NCBI RefSeq assembly: GCF_004362715.1
Contig: NZ_SNYC01000004.1
Span: 744,001-808,000 of the forward strand
Length of the DNA stretch: 64,000 nucleotides
Direction: 5' to 3'
Source of the DNA: Pedobacter metabolipauper
GTDB lineage: Bacteria > Bacteroidota > Bacteroidia > Sphingobacteriales > Sphingobacteriaceae
Shown here: positions 53,769 to 61,799 of the stretch, in pieces
How the letters are laid out: each line of letters begins with the position of its first letter
Numbering within the stretch: position 1 is the stretch's first letter
The notes under the pieces: model-generated
The model's database searches: none
The model's input: only the letters and a program-made list of their open reading frames with translations
Told to the model about the DNA's origin: nothing
Program-made: the position numbers and the translations under genes

Positions 53769-54469
53769 AGTTAGGCGCAGTTATATTATCCAGGTATAAT
53801 TCATCAAGGCTTCCAGGTAAAGCTTTAATGGAGATCGGCGAAAAAAAAGTCCTGGAATACATTATAGAACGTTTATTGCAGGTGCTAAGTCTGGATGAAA
53901 TTGTAATTGCCACCTCAAATATCGATTCTGATAATCCCATTGCTGAATTTGCAGAACAAAAAGGCATAAGCTGTTTTAGAGGATCTTTAGATCATGTCGC
54001 AGAACGCTTTTATTTAGCTGGAAAATCAAAAAATTGGGATTACGCGGTTAGAATCAATGGAGATAATATTTTTGTTGATACCGGTATTTTAAAAGACATG
54101 ATCCATATTGCCAACACAAATCAATATGATCTTGTATCAAATGTAAAAGGAAGAACCTTTCCTAAAGGTATGAGTGTGGAAATCGTCAGATTGGATTACT
54201 ACGCATCAAAACTAAGCAAAATTACTCAATCCGATCTTTACCGGGAACATGTAACCCTTTATCTGTATGATAACGATTCCAGCACACATTTTTATTATAT
54301 CAATGAAATACTGCCGGAAGCTTCCGGATTACAAATGGCACTGGATACGATGGAAGATTTGGAGCGTACAAAAAAAATCATGAGTTATTTTACGCAGGAA
54401 CATTGGAATTATAATATGAAAGAAATTTATAAAATTTGGAGGCATATAGAAAATGAATCAAATATTTAA
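53765..54469 (+). CDS. SpsF-like cytidylyltransferase
   Basis: This 234-aa nucleotidyltransferase begins MKLGAVILSRYNSSRLPGKAL, the R-x-x-S-x-R-L-P-G-K pattern of SpsF/KdsB-related enzymes. RINGDNIFVD near 97 carries the metal-binding aspartates. I start it at 53765, at the ATGA overlap with the previous stop; the longer frame from 53726 is not needed. In Bacillus, SpsF sits next to SpsE, a NeuB-like synthase, as here (17-bp overlap with the next gene). It probably activates a sugar acid with CTP. Confidence 0.87.
   Translation: MKLGAVILSRYNSSRLPGKALMEIGEKKVLEYIIERLLQVLSLDEIVIATSNIDSDNPIAEFAEQKGISCFRGSLDHVAERFYLAGKSKNWDYAVRINGDNIFVDTGILKDMIHIANTNQYDLVSNVKGRTFPKGMSVEIVRLDYYASKLSKITQSDLYREHVTLYLYDNDSSTHFYYINEILPEASGLQMALDTMEDLERTKKIMSYFTQEHWNYNMKEIYKIWRHIENESNI
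54438..54442 (+). promoter_or_regulatory. Unusually clear Shine-Dalgarno site before the neuB-like gene
   Basis: GGAGG at 54438-54442 lies 10 nt before the NeuB-like start codon at 54453. Such sites are rare in this window, where most starts have only A-rich leaders. It supports the chosen start inside the end of the SpsF-like gene. Confidence 0.5.
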
Positions 54470-55469
54470 AGGAAAGCACGGTCCGTTACTTATCGCAGAG
54501 ATCGGAGGAAATCATGAAGGAGATTTTGAGTATGCTAAAAAGCTTGCCCAGATGGCTATTGATACCGATGTTGATTATGTTAAATTTCAAATCTATACCG
54601 GTGACTCCCTGGTTTCAAAAGAAGAAAGCCCCGACCGAAATAAACACTTTAAGAAATTCGAATTATCTAAAGATCAGCATATCTATTTAGCAGAGATGGT
54701 GAAGGAGGCAGGAATCCTTTACACAAGCTCTGTGTGGGACATAGAAGCGATGGAATGGCTGGATCAATACATTTCGCTATATAAGATTGGAAGTGGCGAT
54801 TTAACCGCTTATTCTGTGCTTAAAAAGACGGCGGAAAAAGGAAAGCCAATGATTGTTTCCACAGGTCTGTCAACGGAACAGGAAGTCCTGGATACAATTA
54901 GCTATATTCAATCCGTAAATGCTGAATACAAATCAAAAGAAATGCTTGCCATTTTACAGTGTACAAGTATGTATCCCATTCAGCAGGGAGATGCACACCT
55001 GAATGTAATGGGTAGGCTTAAAGACCTTTCTGGCCTTACTATTGGGTATTCTGATCATACCGAAGGATCTAAAGCACTTAAATACGCAGTGGCGATGGGA
55101 GCAGAAGTATTAGAGTTTCATTTTACCGATAGCCGGGAAGGTAAAGCCTTCCGGGATCATAAAGTATCATTGACACCTGCCGAAATCGCAGATCTGATTG
55201 AGGAGATCAAACTCATAAAAACGCTTCAGGGAAATCCAATAAAACAGCCGTTACCTATTGAACTGGATAATAACCATGAGGTATCTTTTAGAAGAGCAGT
55301 TTATCCGTCAAAGGATTTGAAATCAGGAGAAATTCTTACCGAAGATAATCTAACAGTTTTGAGGCCAAATCATGGTATTGATGCACGTGAATATGACAAT
55401 GTTATAGGCAAAACAGTTAAACATGACCTAAAAATGCATCAAAAATTAAGCTGGGACGATTTTTTATAA
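54453..55469 (+). CDS. N-acetylneuraminate synthase family enzyme (NeuB/SpsE)
   Basis: This 338-aa enzyme condenses phosphoenolpyruvate with a 2-acetamido hexose (or its phosphate) to make a nine-carbon acid. The TIM-barrel part has LLIAEIGGNHEGD near 12-24, KIGSGDL near 111, STGLST near 136, SDHTEG near 197 and LEFHFTD near 215. The C-terminal SAF (antifreeze-like) domain contains RRAVYPSKDLKSGEILTEDNLTVLRP near 280-305. Both domains are complete. The substrate could be a ManNAc, 6-deoxy (legionaminic- or pseudaminic-type) or KDN-type precursor; the usual upstream genes that would tell are absent. Confidence 0.93.
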   Translation: MNQIFKGKHGPLLIAEIGGNHEGDFEYAKKLAQMAIDTDVDYVKFQIYTGDSLVSKEESPDRNKHFKKFELSKDQHIYLAEMVKEAGILYTSSVWDIEAMEWLDQYISLYKIGSGDLTAYSVLKKTAEKGKPMIVSTGLSTEQEVLDTISYIQSVNAEYKSKEMLAILQCTSMYPIQQGDAHLNVMGRLKDLSGLTIGYSDHTEGSKALKYAVAMGAEVLEFHFTDSREGKAFRDHKVSLTPAEIADLIEEIKLIKTLQGNPIKQPLPIELDNNHEVSFRRAVYPSKDLKSGEILTEDNLTVLRPNHGIDAREYDNVIGKTVKHDLKMHQKLSWDDFL

Positions 55470-55475
55470 CGACCG

Positions 55476-56102
55476 ATGTTAAAACTTACCCAATATTTCC
55501 TGAGGAGTTTTCGTCCGCTCCTAAACTCCTGGATTACCAGATTCGTTTATTTCGGATCCAATGTAACTATAGGTGAAAATTTTAGAACGGATAGCATTCC
55601 TAAAATAATTATTGATCCCGCTTGTCAGCTGCACATTGGTGATCATGTAGAGTTTAGAAGGAGCGTGGAAATCAGGGTTCACGGAACCGCCCAAATTTTT
55701 ATTGGTAATAAGACACGTATTGATAGAGGCGTCAGACTGCTTGCCGCCAATTCAGCGAAAATTGACATTAAAGATGGCGTACGTATTGGCCTTTATTCCG
55801 TATTAAACGGCGGAGATTCCATTACAATTGGAAATAAAGCACTCGTTTCCGGATTTGTTTACTTACAAACAAGTATGCACGGGTATGCATCAAAGGACCA
55901 GGCCGTTCAGGACCAGGGATATGACCATGCCCCTGTGGTATTGGAAGAAGATGTATGGCTAGGCACGCATGTTGTAGTGTTGCCTGGTATTACTATAGGA
56001 AAAGGCAGCGTCGTTGGCAGTAACGCAGTAGTAACAAAAAATATAGAACAATATCAGGTTGTAGCAGGGATTCCGGCAAAACCTTTAAAAGACAGAAAAT
56101 AA
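55476..56102 (+). CDS. Hexapeptide-repeat acyltransferase
   Basis: This 208-aa left-handed beta-helix enzyme has units such as VTIGENFRTDS, LHIGDHVEFRRSVEI, IFIGNKTRIDRGVRL, VRIGLYSVLNGGDSITIGNKALVSGFVYL in parts. The loop MHGYASKD has the catalytic-type histidine, and the tail VVGSNAVVTKNIEQYQVVAGIPAKPLKDR closes the helix. It is the third such acyltransferase in the window and the second in this operon, so the product is probably multiply acylated. It overlaps the next start by 1 bp. Confidence 0.88.
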   Translation: MLKLTQYFLRSFRPLLNSWITRFVYFGSNVTIGENFRTDSIPKIIIDPACQLHIGDHVEFRRSVEIRVHGTAQIFIGNKTRIDRGVRLLAANSAKIDIKDGVRIGLYSVLNGGDSITIGNKALVSGFVYLQTSMHGYASKDQAVQDQGYDHAPVVLEEDVWLGTHVVVLPGITIGKGSVVGSNAVVTKNIEQYQVVAGIPAKPLKDRK

Positions 56103-57469
56103 TGAATCAACCTTTGGTAAGCATTTATATAACAAACTATAATTATGAAAAGTATATTCGGAAATCTATAGAAAGTGTTTTAAATCAAACGCTATCAGAT
56201 TTCGAACTTTTTATCATCGACGATGGGTCAACAGATAATAGTAAAAGTATTATTGAAGAATATAGAAGCAACCCCAAAATTGAAATTATATACCAGCAAA
56301 ACAAAGGGTTAAACAGAACGAATAATGTCGCAATGAATGCTTCCTCAGGAAAATACTTCATGCGGTTAGATGCGGATGATTTTTTAGAGTCAAACGCACT
56401 GGAGGTTATGAGCAGCGTGCTGGAAAGTGATTTAGAGCTGGGATTGGTATTTCCAGACTATTATTACGTCGATGCAAATGGTGAAATAACAGGAAAAGAG
56501 CAAAGACATGATTTCGAAAAGGACGTTTCTTTATACGATCAGCCTGCCCATGGTGCCTGTACAATGATCAGGCTTCAATTCCTTAGAGATCTGGGCGGAT
56601 ACAATGAAGAATTTACCTGTCAGGATGGATATGACCTTTGGATTAAATTTATTTTAAACCATAAGGTAAATAATATCAATCAGCCATTATTCTCTTACAG
56701 AAGGCATGGAAGTAATCTGACAACAAATGAAGAGCGGATCTTAACTACCCGCCAAAAAATAAAGGCACATTATATAACGTCACACCAGCTTAATGTGCCA
56801 AAAACCCTCGCCGTTATACCTGTCCGTAAAACAAAGATGGGGCAGGTAAACTGGCCTCTTTTTGAGTCGAATGGCAAAACAGTTATTGAGTCTGCAATTG
56901 AGACAGCTTGTAATGCTGAAAATGTGGATTGGGTTGTTGTAACCACATCTGATGAGGAAGTTTTAAATTTTATAGAAACTAAAAATGTAAAGCATCCGAA
57001 GCTTTTCATCATACCGCGACCGGAATCCTTTGCAAGGATCAATGAATCATTAAATAAGACATTTGATTTGGTATTAGATCAACTCGAATATAAGAACATC
57101 AGGCCGGAAGCGATGATGTCAATCTCCATAGAATATCCTTTTTTGAAAAGTGACGTAATTGACGATGCAATCAATACATTAACTATTTTTAAAGGAGATT
57201 CATTACTAAGCCTGCGCCCGGATAATAGAATGTATTACCAGCACATTGGTCATGGAATGGTTCCTATATTAGACCAGGATAAATTTACTAAATTGGAGCG
57301 TGAGGCACTATATAAAGGAGCAGGGGGCGTGGTAATTTCTACCATCAAAAATTATAAAAGGAGACAGAGGATGATTGGTGGCAAAGTTGGTCACATTGTT
57401 GTAGACCAGCATACCGCATTTGGCGTATGGAGTGAATATGAATTGAACCTGATCAAAAACTTAGTTTAA
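56102..57469 (+). CDS. GT2 glycosyltransferase fused to a cytidylyltransferase-like domain
   Basis: This 455-aa fusion has an N-terminal GT2 domain (about 1-225; ITNYNYEKYIRKSIESVLNQ, DDGSTD near 40-45, LDADDF near 90-95, YDLWIKF near 180). A second domain (about 235-455) has the fold signs of CMP-sugar synthetases: TLAVIPVRKTKMGQVNWPLF, then GKTVIESAIETACNAENVDWVVVTTSDEE. The nucleotide-binding RxGSKGxxxKN pattern is degenerate (RKTKMGQVN), so the second domain may bind rather than make a nucleotide sugar. No such fusion is known to me. It lies between an acyltransferase and a KpsC-like gene in the nonulosonic-acid module. Confidence 0.8.
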   Translation: MNQPLVSIYITNYNYEKYIRKSIESVLNQTLSDFELFIIDDGSTDNSKSIIEEYRSNPKIEIIYQQNKGLNRTNNVAMNASSGKYFMRLDADDFLESNALEVMSSVLESDLELGLVFPDYYYVDANGEITGKEQRHDFEKDVSLYDQPAHGACTMIRLQFLRDLGGYNEEFTCQDGYDLWIKFILNHKVNNINQPLFSYRRHGSNLTTNEERILTTRQKIKAHYITSHQLNVPKTLAVIPVRKTKMGQVNWPLFESNGKTVIESAIETACNAENVDWVVVTTSDEEVLNFIETKNVKHPKLFIIPRPESFARINESLNKTFDLVLDQLEYKNIRPEAMMSISIEYPFLKSDVIDDAINTLTIFKGDSLLSLRPDNRMYYQHIGHGMVPILDQDKFTKLEREALYKGAGGVVISTIKNYKRRQRMIGGKVGHIVVDQHTAFGVWSEYELNLIKNLV

Positions 57470-57470
57470 T

Positions 57471-58931
57471 ATGAATGTTCTTATAGTCTCTATATATGGA
57501 GTAGGATCCTATTCAAAAGGAATAATGGCAGAGGTCCTTCAAACGGAGCTGGATAAGAAAAATTCAAATAACTATTTCTATGTAAGCTGTTCCAAATCCT
57601 TTGATACCTGTTACTTCAATAAAGATAAAGAAATGCACCGGTGTGACTCATGCCGTTACTCCATTCAAAATACATTAGAATTAATTGATGGAGATTTTAC
57701 AAATTTAAAAATCTCTGATATTGCAGCAGAGGAAGACATTAAAACAGCAACGGAGTTTTTTCAGGATAACCCGGCCATTTCTAAAGGATTGTTTTTTGAA
57801 AATTATGATTTAGGAGAAGCAACGCTTTCCACATATATCTCACTAACCAGGGACAAGGAATTAAATTTTATAGATCAAAACTCATATGTAGCTAAAATTG
57901 CATACAATTGTTTAATAACCTATTTGTCGATAAAAAGATTTATAAAAAATAATGCAATTGAATTGATATATAACTTTAATGGCAGACAAGATTACCTTAG
58001 AGCGGTCTTTAGAGCGGCCCAGTCCATGGGGGTGAAATGCTTAAATGTGGAAAGAGCGAGACCAGGAGGATTCATAGAATTTTACGAGAATGCACTTCCA
58101 TTTAGTATCCTGGCAAAAAAGAAGTTAATTGATGATTTTTGGAATGAATCGCCAGACTCAATCCAGGTGAAAGAAGATATAGCCTCAGAATTTTTTGAAA
58201 AGAAAAGAGGTGGGTTAGAAACCATCACACGTGTATATACAAAAAGTCAGGAAAAGAATTATCTTCCTGCAGAGATTAGAAACGGTAAACCGAATATCGT
58301 TTTATTTAATAGTTCTGATGATGAACACGCTGCTGTTGGAGATGAGTATAAAAATTCATATTGGGAAAATCAAAATGAGGGCATTTTATATCTGGTAAAC
58401 TTGTTTGGAACAGAACTTAGAAATTATAATCTGATTATCCGGATGCATCCTAATCTTTCAAATGTCAAGCATGATTATACAACCTCGGTGCTGGAGCTTG
58501 ACCGAAAGTTTGAGAATATCTTTGTCATAGGTCCGGATGACAAGGTTGATACCTATGCATTAATAGATATATCAGAAAAAATTATAACATTTGGTTCAAC
58601 AGTTGGCCTCGAAGGTACCTATTGGGGTAAACCAGTTATCTTACTGGGAAAAGGAAGGTATTACTATTCTGATGTCGCTTATGTGCCCGATAATGTAGCA
58701 CATATAAAATCCTTAATCAGTTCGCCGCTTAAAGTAAAAGATAAAGTCAATTCCCTGATATTTGGATATTATTATACCAAAGGAGGAGTTAAGGCCAGCT
58801 ATTATTTTCAAAAAGGGGTGTTTACAGAAGTATATTTTAAAAATAGAAATTTATCTAAATTTAAACCTTATCAGAAGTTACACATTTACTCCGGTAAGCT
58901 GATTGATTCGATTAAATCCAAAATGAAATAA
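57471..58931 (+). CDS. GT-B capsule glycosyltransferase-like protein with a Cys cluster
   Basis: This 486-aa protein has an N-terminal cysteine set, C40, C47, C58 and C61 (the last pair CDSC), that could hold zinc or an iron-sulfur cluster. The C-terminal half is a GT-B nucleotide-sugar-binding domain recalling KpsC/KpsS-type enzymes: PNIVLFNSSDDEHAA near 280, IIRMHPNLS near 322 and ITFGSTVGLEGTYWGKPVILLG near 380. The HP and S/T elements are those of GT-B Kdo- or sialyl-type transferases, so a sugar-acid donor is plausible. It follows the fusion gene by 1 bp. The exact family is uncertain. Confidence 0.75.
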   Translation: MNVLIVSIYGVGSYSKGIMAEVLQTELDKKNSNNYFYVSCSKSFDTCYFNKDKEMHRCDSCRYSIQNTLELIDGDFTNLKISDIAAEEDIKTATEFFQDNPAISKGLFFENYDLGEATLSTYISLTRDKELNFIDQNSYVAKIAYNCLITYLSIKRFIKNNAIELIYNFNGRQDYLRAVFRAAQSMGVKCLNVERARPGGFIEFYENALPFSILAKKKLIDDFWNESPDSIQVKEDIASEFFEKKRGGLETITRVYTKSQEKNYLPAEIRNGKPNIVLFNSSDDEHAAVGDEYKNSYWENQNEGILYLVNLFGTELRNYNLIIRMHPNLSNVKHDYTTSVLELDRKFENIFVIGPDDKVDTYALIDISEKIITFGSTVGLEGTYWGKPVILLGKGRYYYSDVAYVPDNVAHIKSLISSPLKVKDKVNSLIFGYYYTKGGVKASYYFQKGVFTEVYFKNRNLSKFKPYQKLHIYSGKLIDSIKSKMK

Positions 58932-58932
58932 A

Positions 58933-60474
58933 ATGAAAATACTGGACTGTACGCTCCGTGATGGAGGATATTATACAAATTGGGATTTTAGTAAAGAATT
59001 GGTAAATAATTACCTGAAATCTTTTAATGATTTGCCCGCTGATTATCTGGAAATAGGGTACAGAAGTAATCCTATGAATGAGTATCTTGGAGAGTATTTT
59101 TATTGTCCGGTCTATCTGCTTGAAGAAATCCGATCGCTTTCTAAAAAGAAGCTGGTTATCATATTAAATGAAAAAGACGTAAGACCAGAGCATGTTTCTG
59201 CATTGTTAAGTCCATGTATTGGTCTGATCGATATGGTTAGAATTGCACTGGATCCACAGTACTTAGGACGTGCACTTAAACTGGCGGCTGAAATTAAGAA
59301 GTTAAATTTCGAAGTCGGCTTTAATATTATGTATATGAGCAAGTGGAAAAACTATGGAGGTTTTCTGGATGAAATTAAATACGTAGATGAAGTCGCAGAT
59401 TATTTTTATATGGTTGATTCTTATGGAGGAGTATATCCAGGGGATGTAATTGAAACCATAAAGATGGTCAAAGAAAGAACAACGTGTCCAATTGGATTTC
59501 ACGGTCATAACAATATGGAACTGGGCCTGATCAATTCATTAACAGCAATTGAACATGGTGCAGAAATAATAGATGTCACCATTACTGGTATGGGAAGGGG
59601 CGCAGGTAATCTGAAAACAGAACTGCTCCTAACAGCACTAAATGCAAAAGAAGGTTTGGAAGTGGATTTTAATACACTAAGTATTTTGGTTGATTCATTT
59701 GAAAAGCTACAAAAACAATATTCCTGGGGCAGCAATTTACCGTATATGGTTTCAGGAGCAAATTCATTGCCTCAGAAAGATGTAATGGAATGGGTGTCGA
59801 GAAGATTCTATTCATTTAACAGCATCATCAGGGCCTTACAGAATCAAAAAAAAGGCATTAAGGATAATGAACAATTGCCCTTATTTGAACCGTCCGAAAA
59901 ATTCACAAATGCAATAGTGATAGGCGGCGGACCAAATGGTGTACAGCACGCCACAGGCGTGTTGGCTTATCTCGAAAAAAATCCAGACTCCTGCATCATT
60001 CATGCCAGCTCAAAAAATGCCAGCTATTATAAGTCAGCAAATGTACCTCAGTTCTTTTGTCTGGTAGGTAATGAAGGTCACAGGCTGGAAAAAATCTTTA
60101 CAGATTTAGGAGGCTTCAATGGTAAATGTGTATTGCCCCCTTTTCCAAGAAAGATGGGAACATATATACCGGCAACAATCAGGGACAACACCTTTGAATT
60201 GGATGCAATAGACTTTACATCGAAATTAGCAGACACACACACCGCATTGGCATTGAAAACGTCACTCCAGCTAAATGCAAAGAATATAATGATCGTAGGG
60301 TATGATGGTTATCAGGATTCATCACTTTCTCAGCAAGAACGTAGTTTAAGTGAAGAAAATGAATACCTGTTTACCGCTTTTCAAAATCATCACCCTGAGA
60401 TTAAAATTGAAGCAATAACACCTACAAATTATAAAACATTACCGGTAACTTCAGTTTATCAATATTTAGTGTAA
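58933..60474 (+). CDS. DRE-TIM pyruvate-aldolase-like enzyme fused to a Rossmann-like domain
   Basis: This 513-aa protein has an N-terminal DRE-TIM metallolyase barrel (about 1-290): DCTLRDGG at 5-12 with R9 and D10, and the metal-binding HGH at 190-192 (GFHGHNNMELGL). The GMGRGAGN loop lies near 219-226. This resembles 4-hydroxy-2-oxovalerate aldolase, which joins pyruvate to an aldehyde. The second domain (about 320-513) begins AIVIGGGPNG (330-336) and contains HTALALKTSLQLNAKNIMIVGYDGY (436-460) in parts, a pattern like DUF115/GT42-type Rossmann domains. The gene is embedded between glycosyltransferase and NeuA-like genes, so an anabolic role on a ulosonic-type sugar is likely. The reaction is unknown. 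Confidence 0.82.
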   Translation: MKILDCTLRDGGYYTNWDFSKELVNNYLKSFNDLPADYLEIGYRSNPMNEYLGEYFYCPVYLLEEIRSLSKKKLVIILNEKDVRPEHVSALLSPCIGLIDMVRIALDPQYLGRALKLAAEIKKLNFEVGFNIMYMSKWKNYGGFLDEIKYVDEVADYFYMVDSYGGVYPGDVIETIKMVKERTTCPIGFHGHNNMELGLINSLTAIEHGAEIIDVTITGMGRGAGNLKTELLLTALNAKEGLEVDFNTLSILVDSFEKLQKQYSWGSNLPYMVSGANSLPQKDVMEWVSRRFYSFNSIIRALQNQKKGIKDNEQLPLFEPSEKFTNAIVIGGGPNGVQHATGVLAYLEKNPDSCIIHASSKNASYYKSANVPQFFCLVGNEGHRLEKIFTDLGGFNGKCVLPPFPRKMGTYIPATIRDNTFELDAIDFTSKLADTHTALALKTSLQLNAKNIMIVGYDGYQDSSLSQQERSLSEENEYLFTAFQNHHPEIKIEAITPTNYKTLPVTSVYQYLV

Positions 60475-60475
60475 C

Positions 60476-61174
60476 ATGCATGAACCCCTAAGCTTCTTTT
60501 TGCCGCTAAGAAAAGGTAGTGAAAGAGTGATCAATAAAAATACGAAAAGATTTGCAGGCATAGAAGGTGGTATTCTTGCGCTAAAGCTACAGCAATTAAT
60601 AGGTTCAAAGTTAATTGATGAAATCGTACTGTCAACAAACGATGAAGTATGCATTGATGTAGCCAAAAAATTCCTGAATAAGGATAGCAGAATTAAAATT
60701 GATTACAGACCCCAGCATTTATGTGAAAGCAGCACCAAACTTACTGATCTTATCGCTTATGTACCCACAGTAGTTAGTCATGAGCATATTATTTGGGGTC
60801 ATGTAACCACACCAATTGCAGATGGTGCAGATTATGACAGCGGAATCAGGGCATACTTTGATAGCTTGCTTGCAGGATATGATTCATTAATCAGTGTAAT
60901 GCCATTTCAGAATTTCCTGCTCAACCAGTCCGCTGAGGTGATCAATAAAAATATTGCAGGAATACGCTGGCCTAGAACACAAGACCTTTTACCGCTCTAC
61001 GAAATCAATCACGTCATGTTCATTGCAGGAAAAAATATCTATCTGGATCTAAACGATAGGGTAGGCAGCCATCCTTTTCTTTTTGAAATGGATAAATTAC
61101 ACTCATTGGATGTAGATTGGGAAGACGATTTTTTAATTGCTGAAGCCGTATATGAAAGACTTACTAAACTATAA
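60476..61174 (+). CDS. CMP-nonulosonic acid synthetase, NeuA-like
   Basis: This 232-aa enzyme activates a sugar acid with CTP. The nucleotide-binding motif is LRKGSERVINKN (R12, G14, S15, K21, N22), equivalent to RxGSKxxxxKN of NeuA. DEIVLSTNDE near 48 and LDVDWEDDFLIAE near 212 supply the metal-binding acidic residues. It starts 1 bp after the aldolase-like gene stop and overlaps or abuts the HAD phosphatase gene. It is the most convincing of the three cytidylyltransferase-like proteins in this operon. Confidence 0.9.
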   Translation: MHEPLSFFLPLRKGSERVINKNTKRFAGIEGGILALKLQQLIGSKLIDEIVLSTNDEVCIDVAKKFLNKDSRIKIDYRPQHLCESSTKLTDLIAYVPTVVSHEHIIWGHVTTPIADGADYDSGIRAYFDSLLAGYDSLISVMPFQNFLLNQSAEVINKNIAGIRWPRTQDLLPLYEINHVMFIAGKNIYLDLNDRVGSHPFLFEMDKLHSLDVDWEDDFLIAEAVYERLTKL

Positions 61175-61799
61175 AGCCATACTTTGGGATTTTGACGGTG
61201 TGTTAATGGATAGCATGCCCATAAGGGATAAAGGTTTCACCGAAGTCTTAAAACAGTATCCTAAGGAGCAGGTAGATGAATTAATGGCCTACCATCGGGC
61301 AAACGGAGGACTTAGCAGATACGTTAAGTTTCGTTATTTTTTCGAAAACATCCGTAAAGAGAAGATATCTGAAGACCAGGTTTTAACGCTGGCTAATGAT
61401 TTTTCCGGCATCATGCTGCAGCTCCTTATCAATCAAAGTCTATTGATAAATGACAGTTTAGAATTTGTGATTAAATACCATAAAGAAGTGCCAATGCATA
61501 TTGTCTCCGGCTCAGATGGGAATGAATTGCGTCATATCTGCGGTCAGCTTAAAATCGACCAGTATTTTGTAAGTATTTCAGGAAGTCCTACCCCTAAAAA
61601 GATTTTAGTAAAAGAACTGTTAAATAAATATAAATATGCTCCGGAAGAAACTATACTAATTGGAGACGCTGTAAACGACTACGACGCAGCAGTGGCAAAC
61701 GAAATACAGTTTGCAGGATATAATAATCCATCATTGTTAACCTTTTCAAATAATTATATAACGCTTTTTAAAGATTTACAAAAAAAAACAAACAGGTGA
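61152..61799 (+). CDS. HAD-superfamily phosphatase
   Basis: This protein of about 215 aa has the HAD motifs: WDFDGVLMDS (nucleophile and acid/base Asp), IVSGSDG (motif II serine), a lysine in SPTPKK, and LIGDAVNDYDAA (motif IV). A helical cap follows motif I, as in beta-phosphoglucomutase-like and phosphoglycolate phosphatases. The longest frame starts at 61137; the ATG at 61152 (MKDLLNYKAILWDFDG) is preferred. Next to NeuA- and NeuB-like genes it could remove the 9-phosphate from a nonulosonate 9-phosphate, as NANP or KDN-9-P phosphatase do. That role is inferred. Confidence 0.85.
   Translation: MKDLLNYKAILWDFDGVLMDSMPIRDKGFTEVLKQYPKEQVDELMAYHRANGGLSRYVKFRYFFENIRKEKISEDQVLTLANDFSGIMLQLLINQSLLINDSLEFVIKYHKEVPMHIVSGSDGNELRHICGQLKIDQYFVSISGSPTPKKILVKELLNKYKYAPEETILIGDAVNDYDAAVANEIQFAGYNNPSLLTFSNNYITLFKDLQKKTNR

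Noticed and set aside
58933..60474. Reading the aldolase-like gene as 2-isopropylmalate or homocitrate synthase of amino-acid synthesis
   Set aside because: It lacks the C-terminal regulatory domain of those enzymes, carries an unrelated second domain, and is enclosed by surface-sugar genes with 1-bp spacing.
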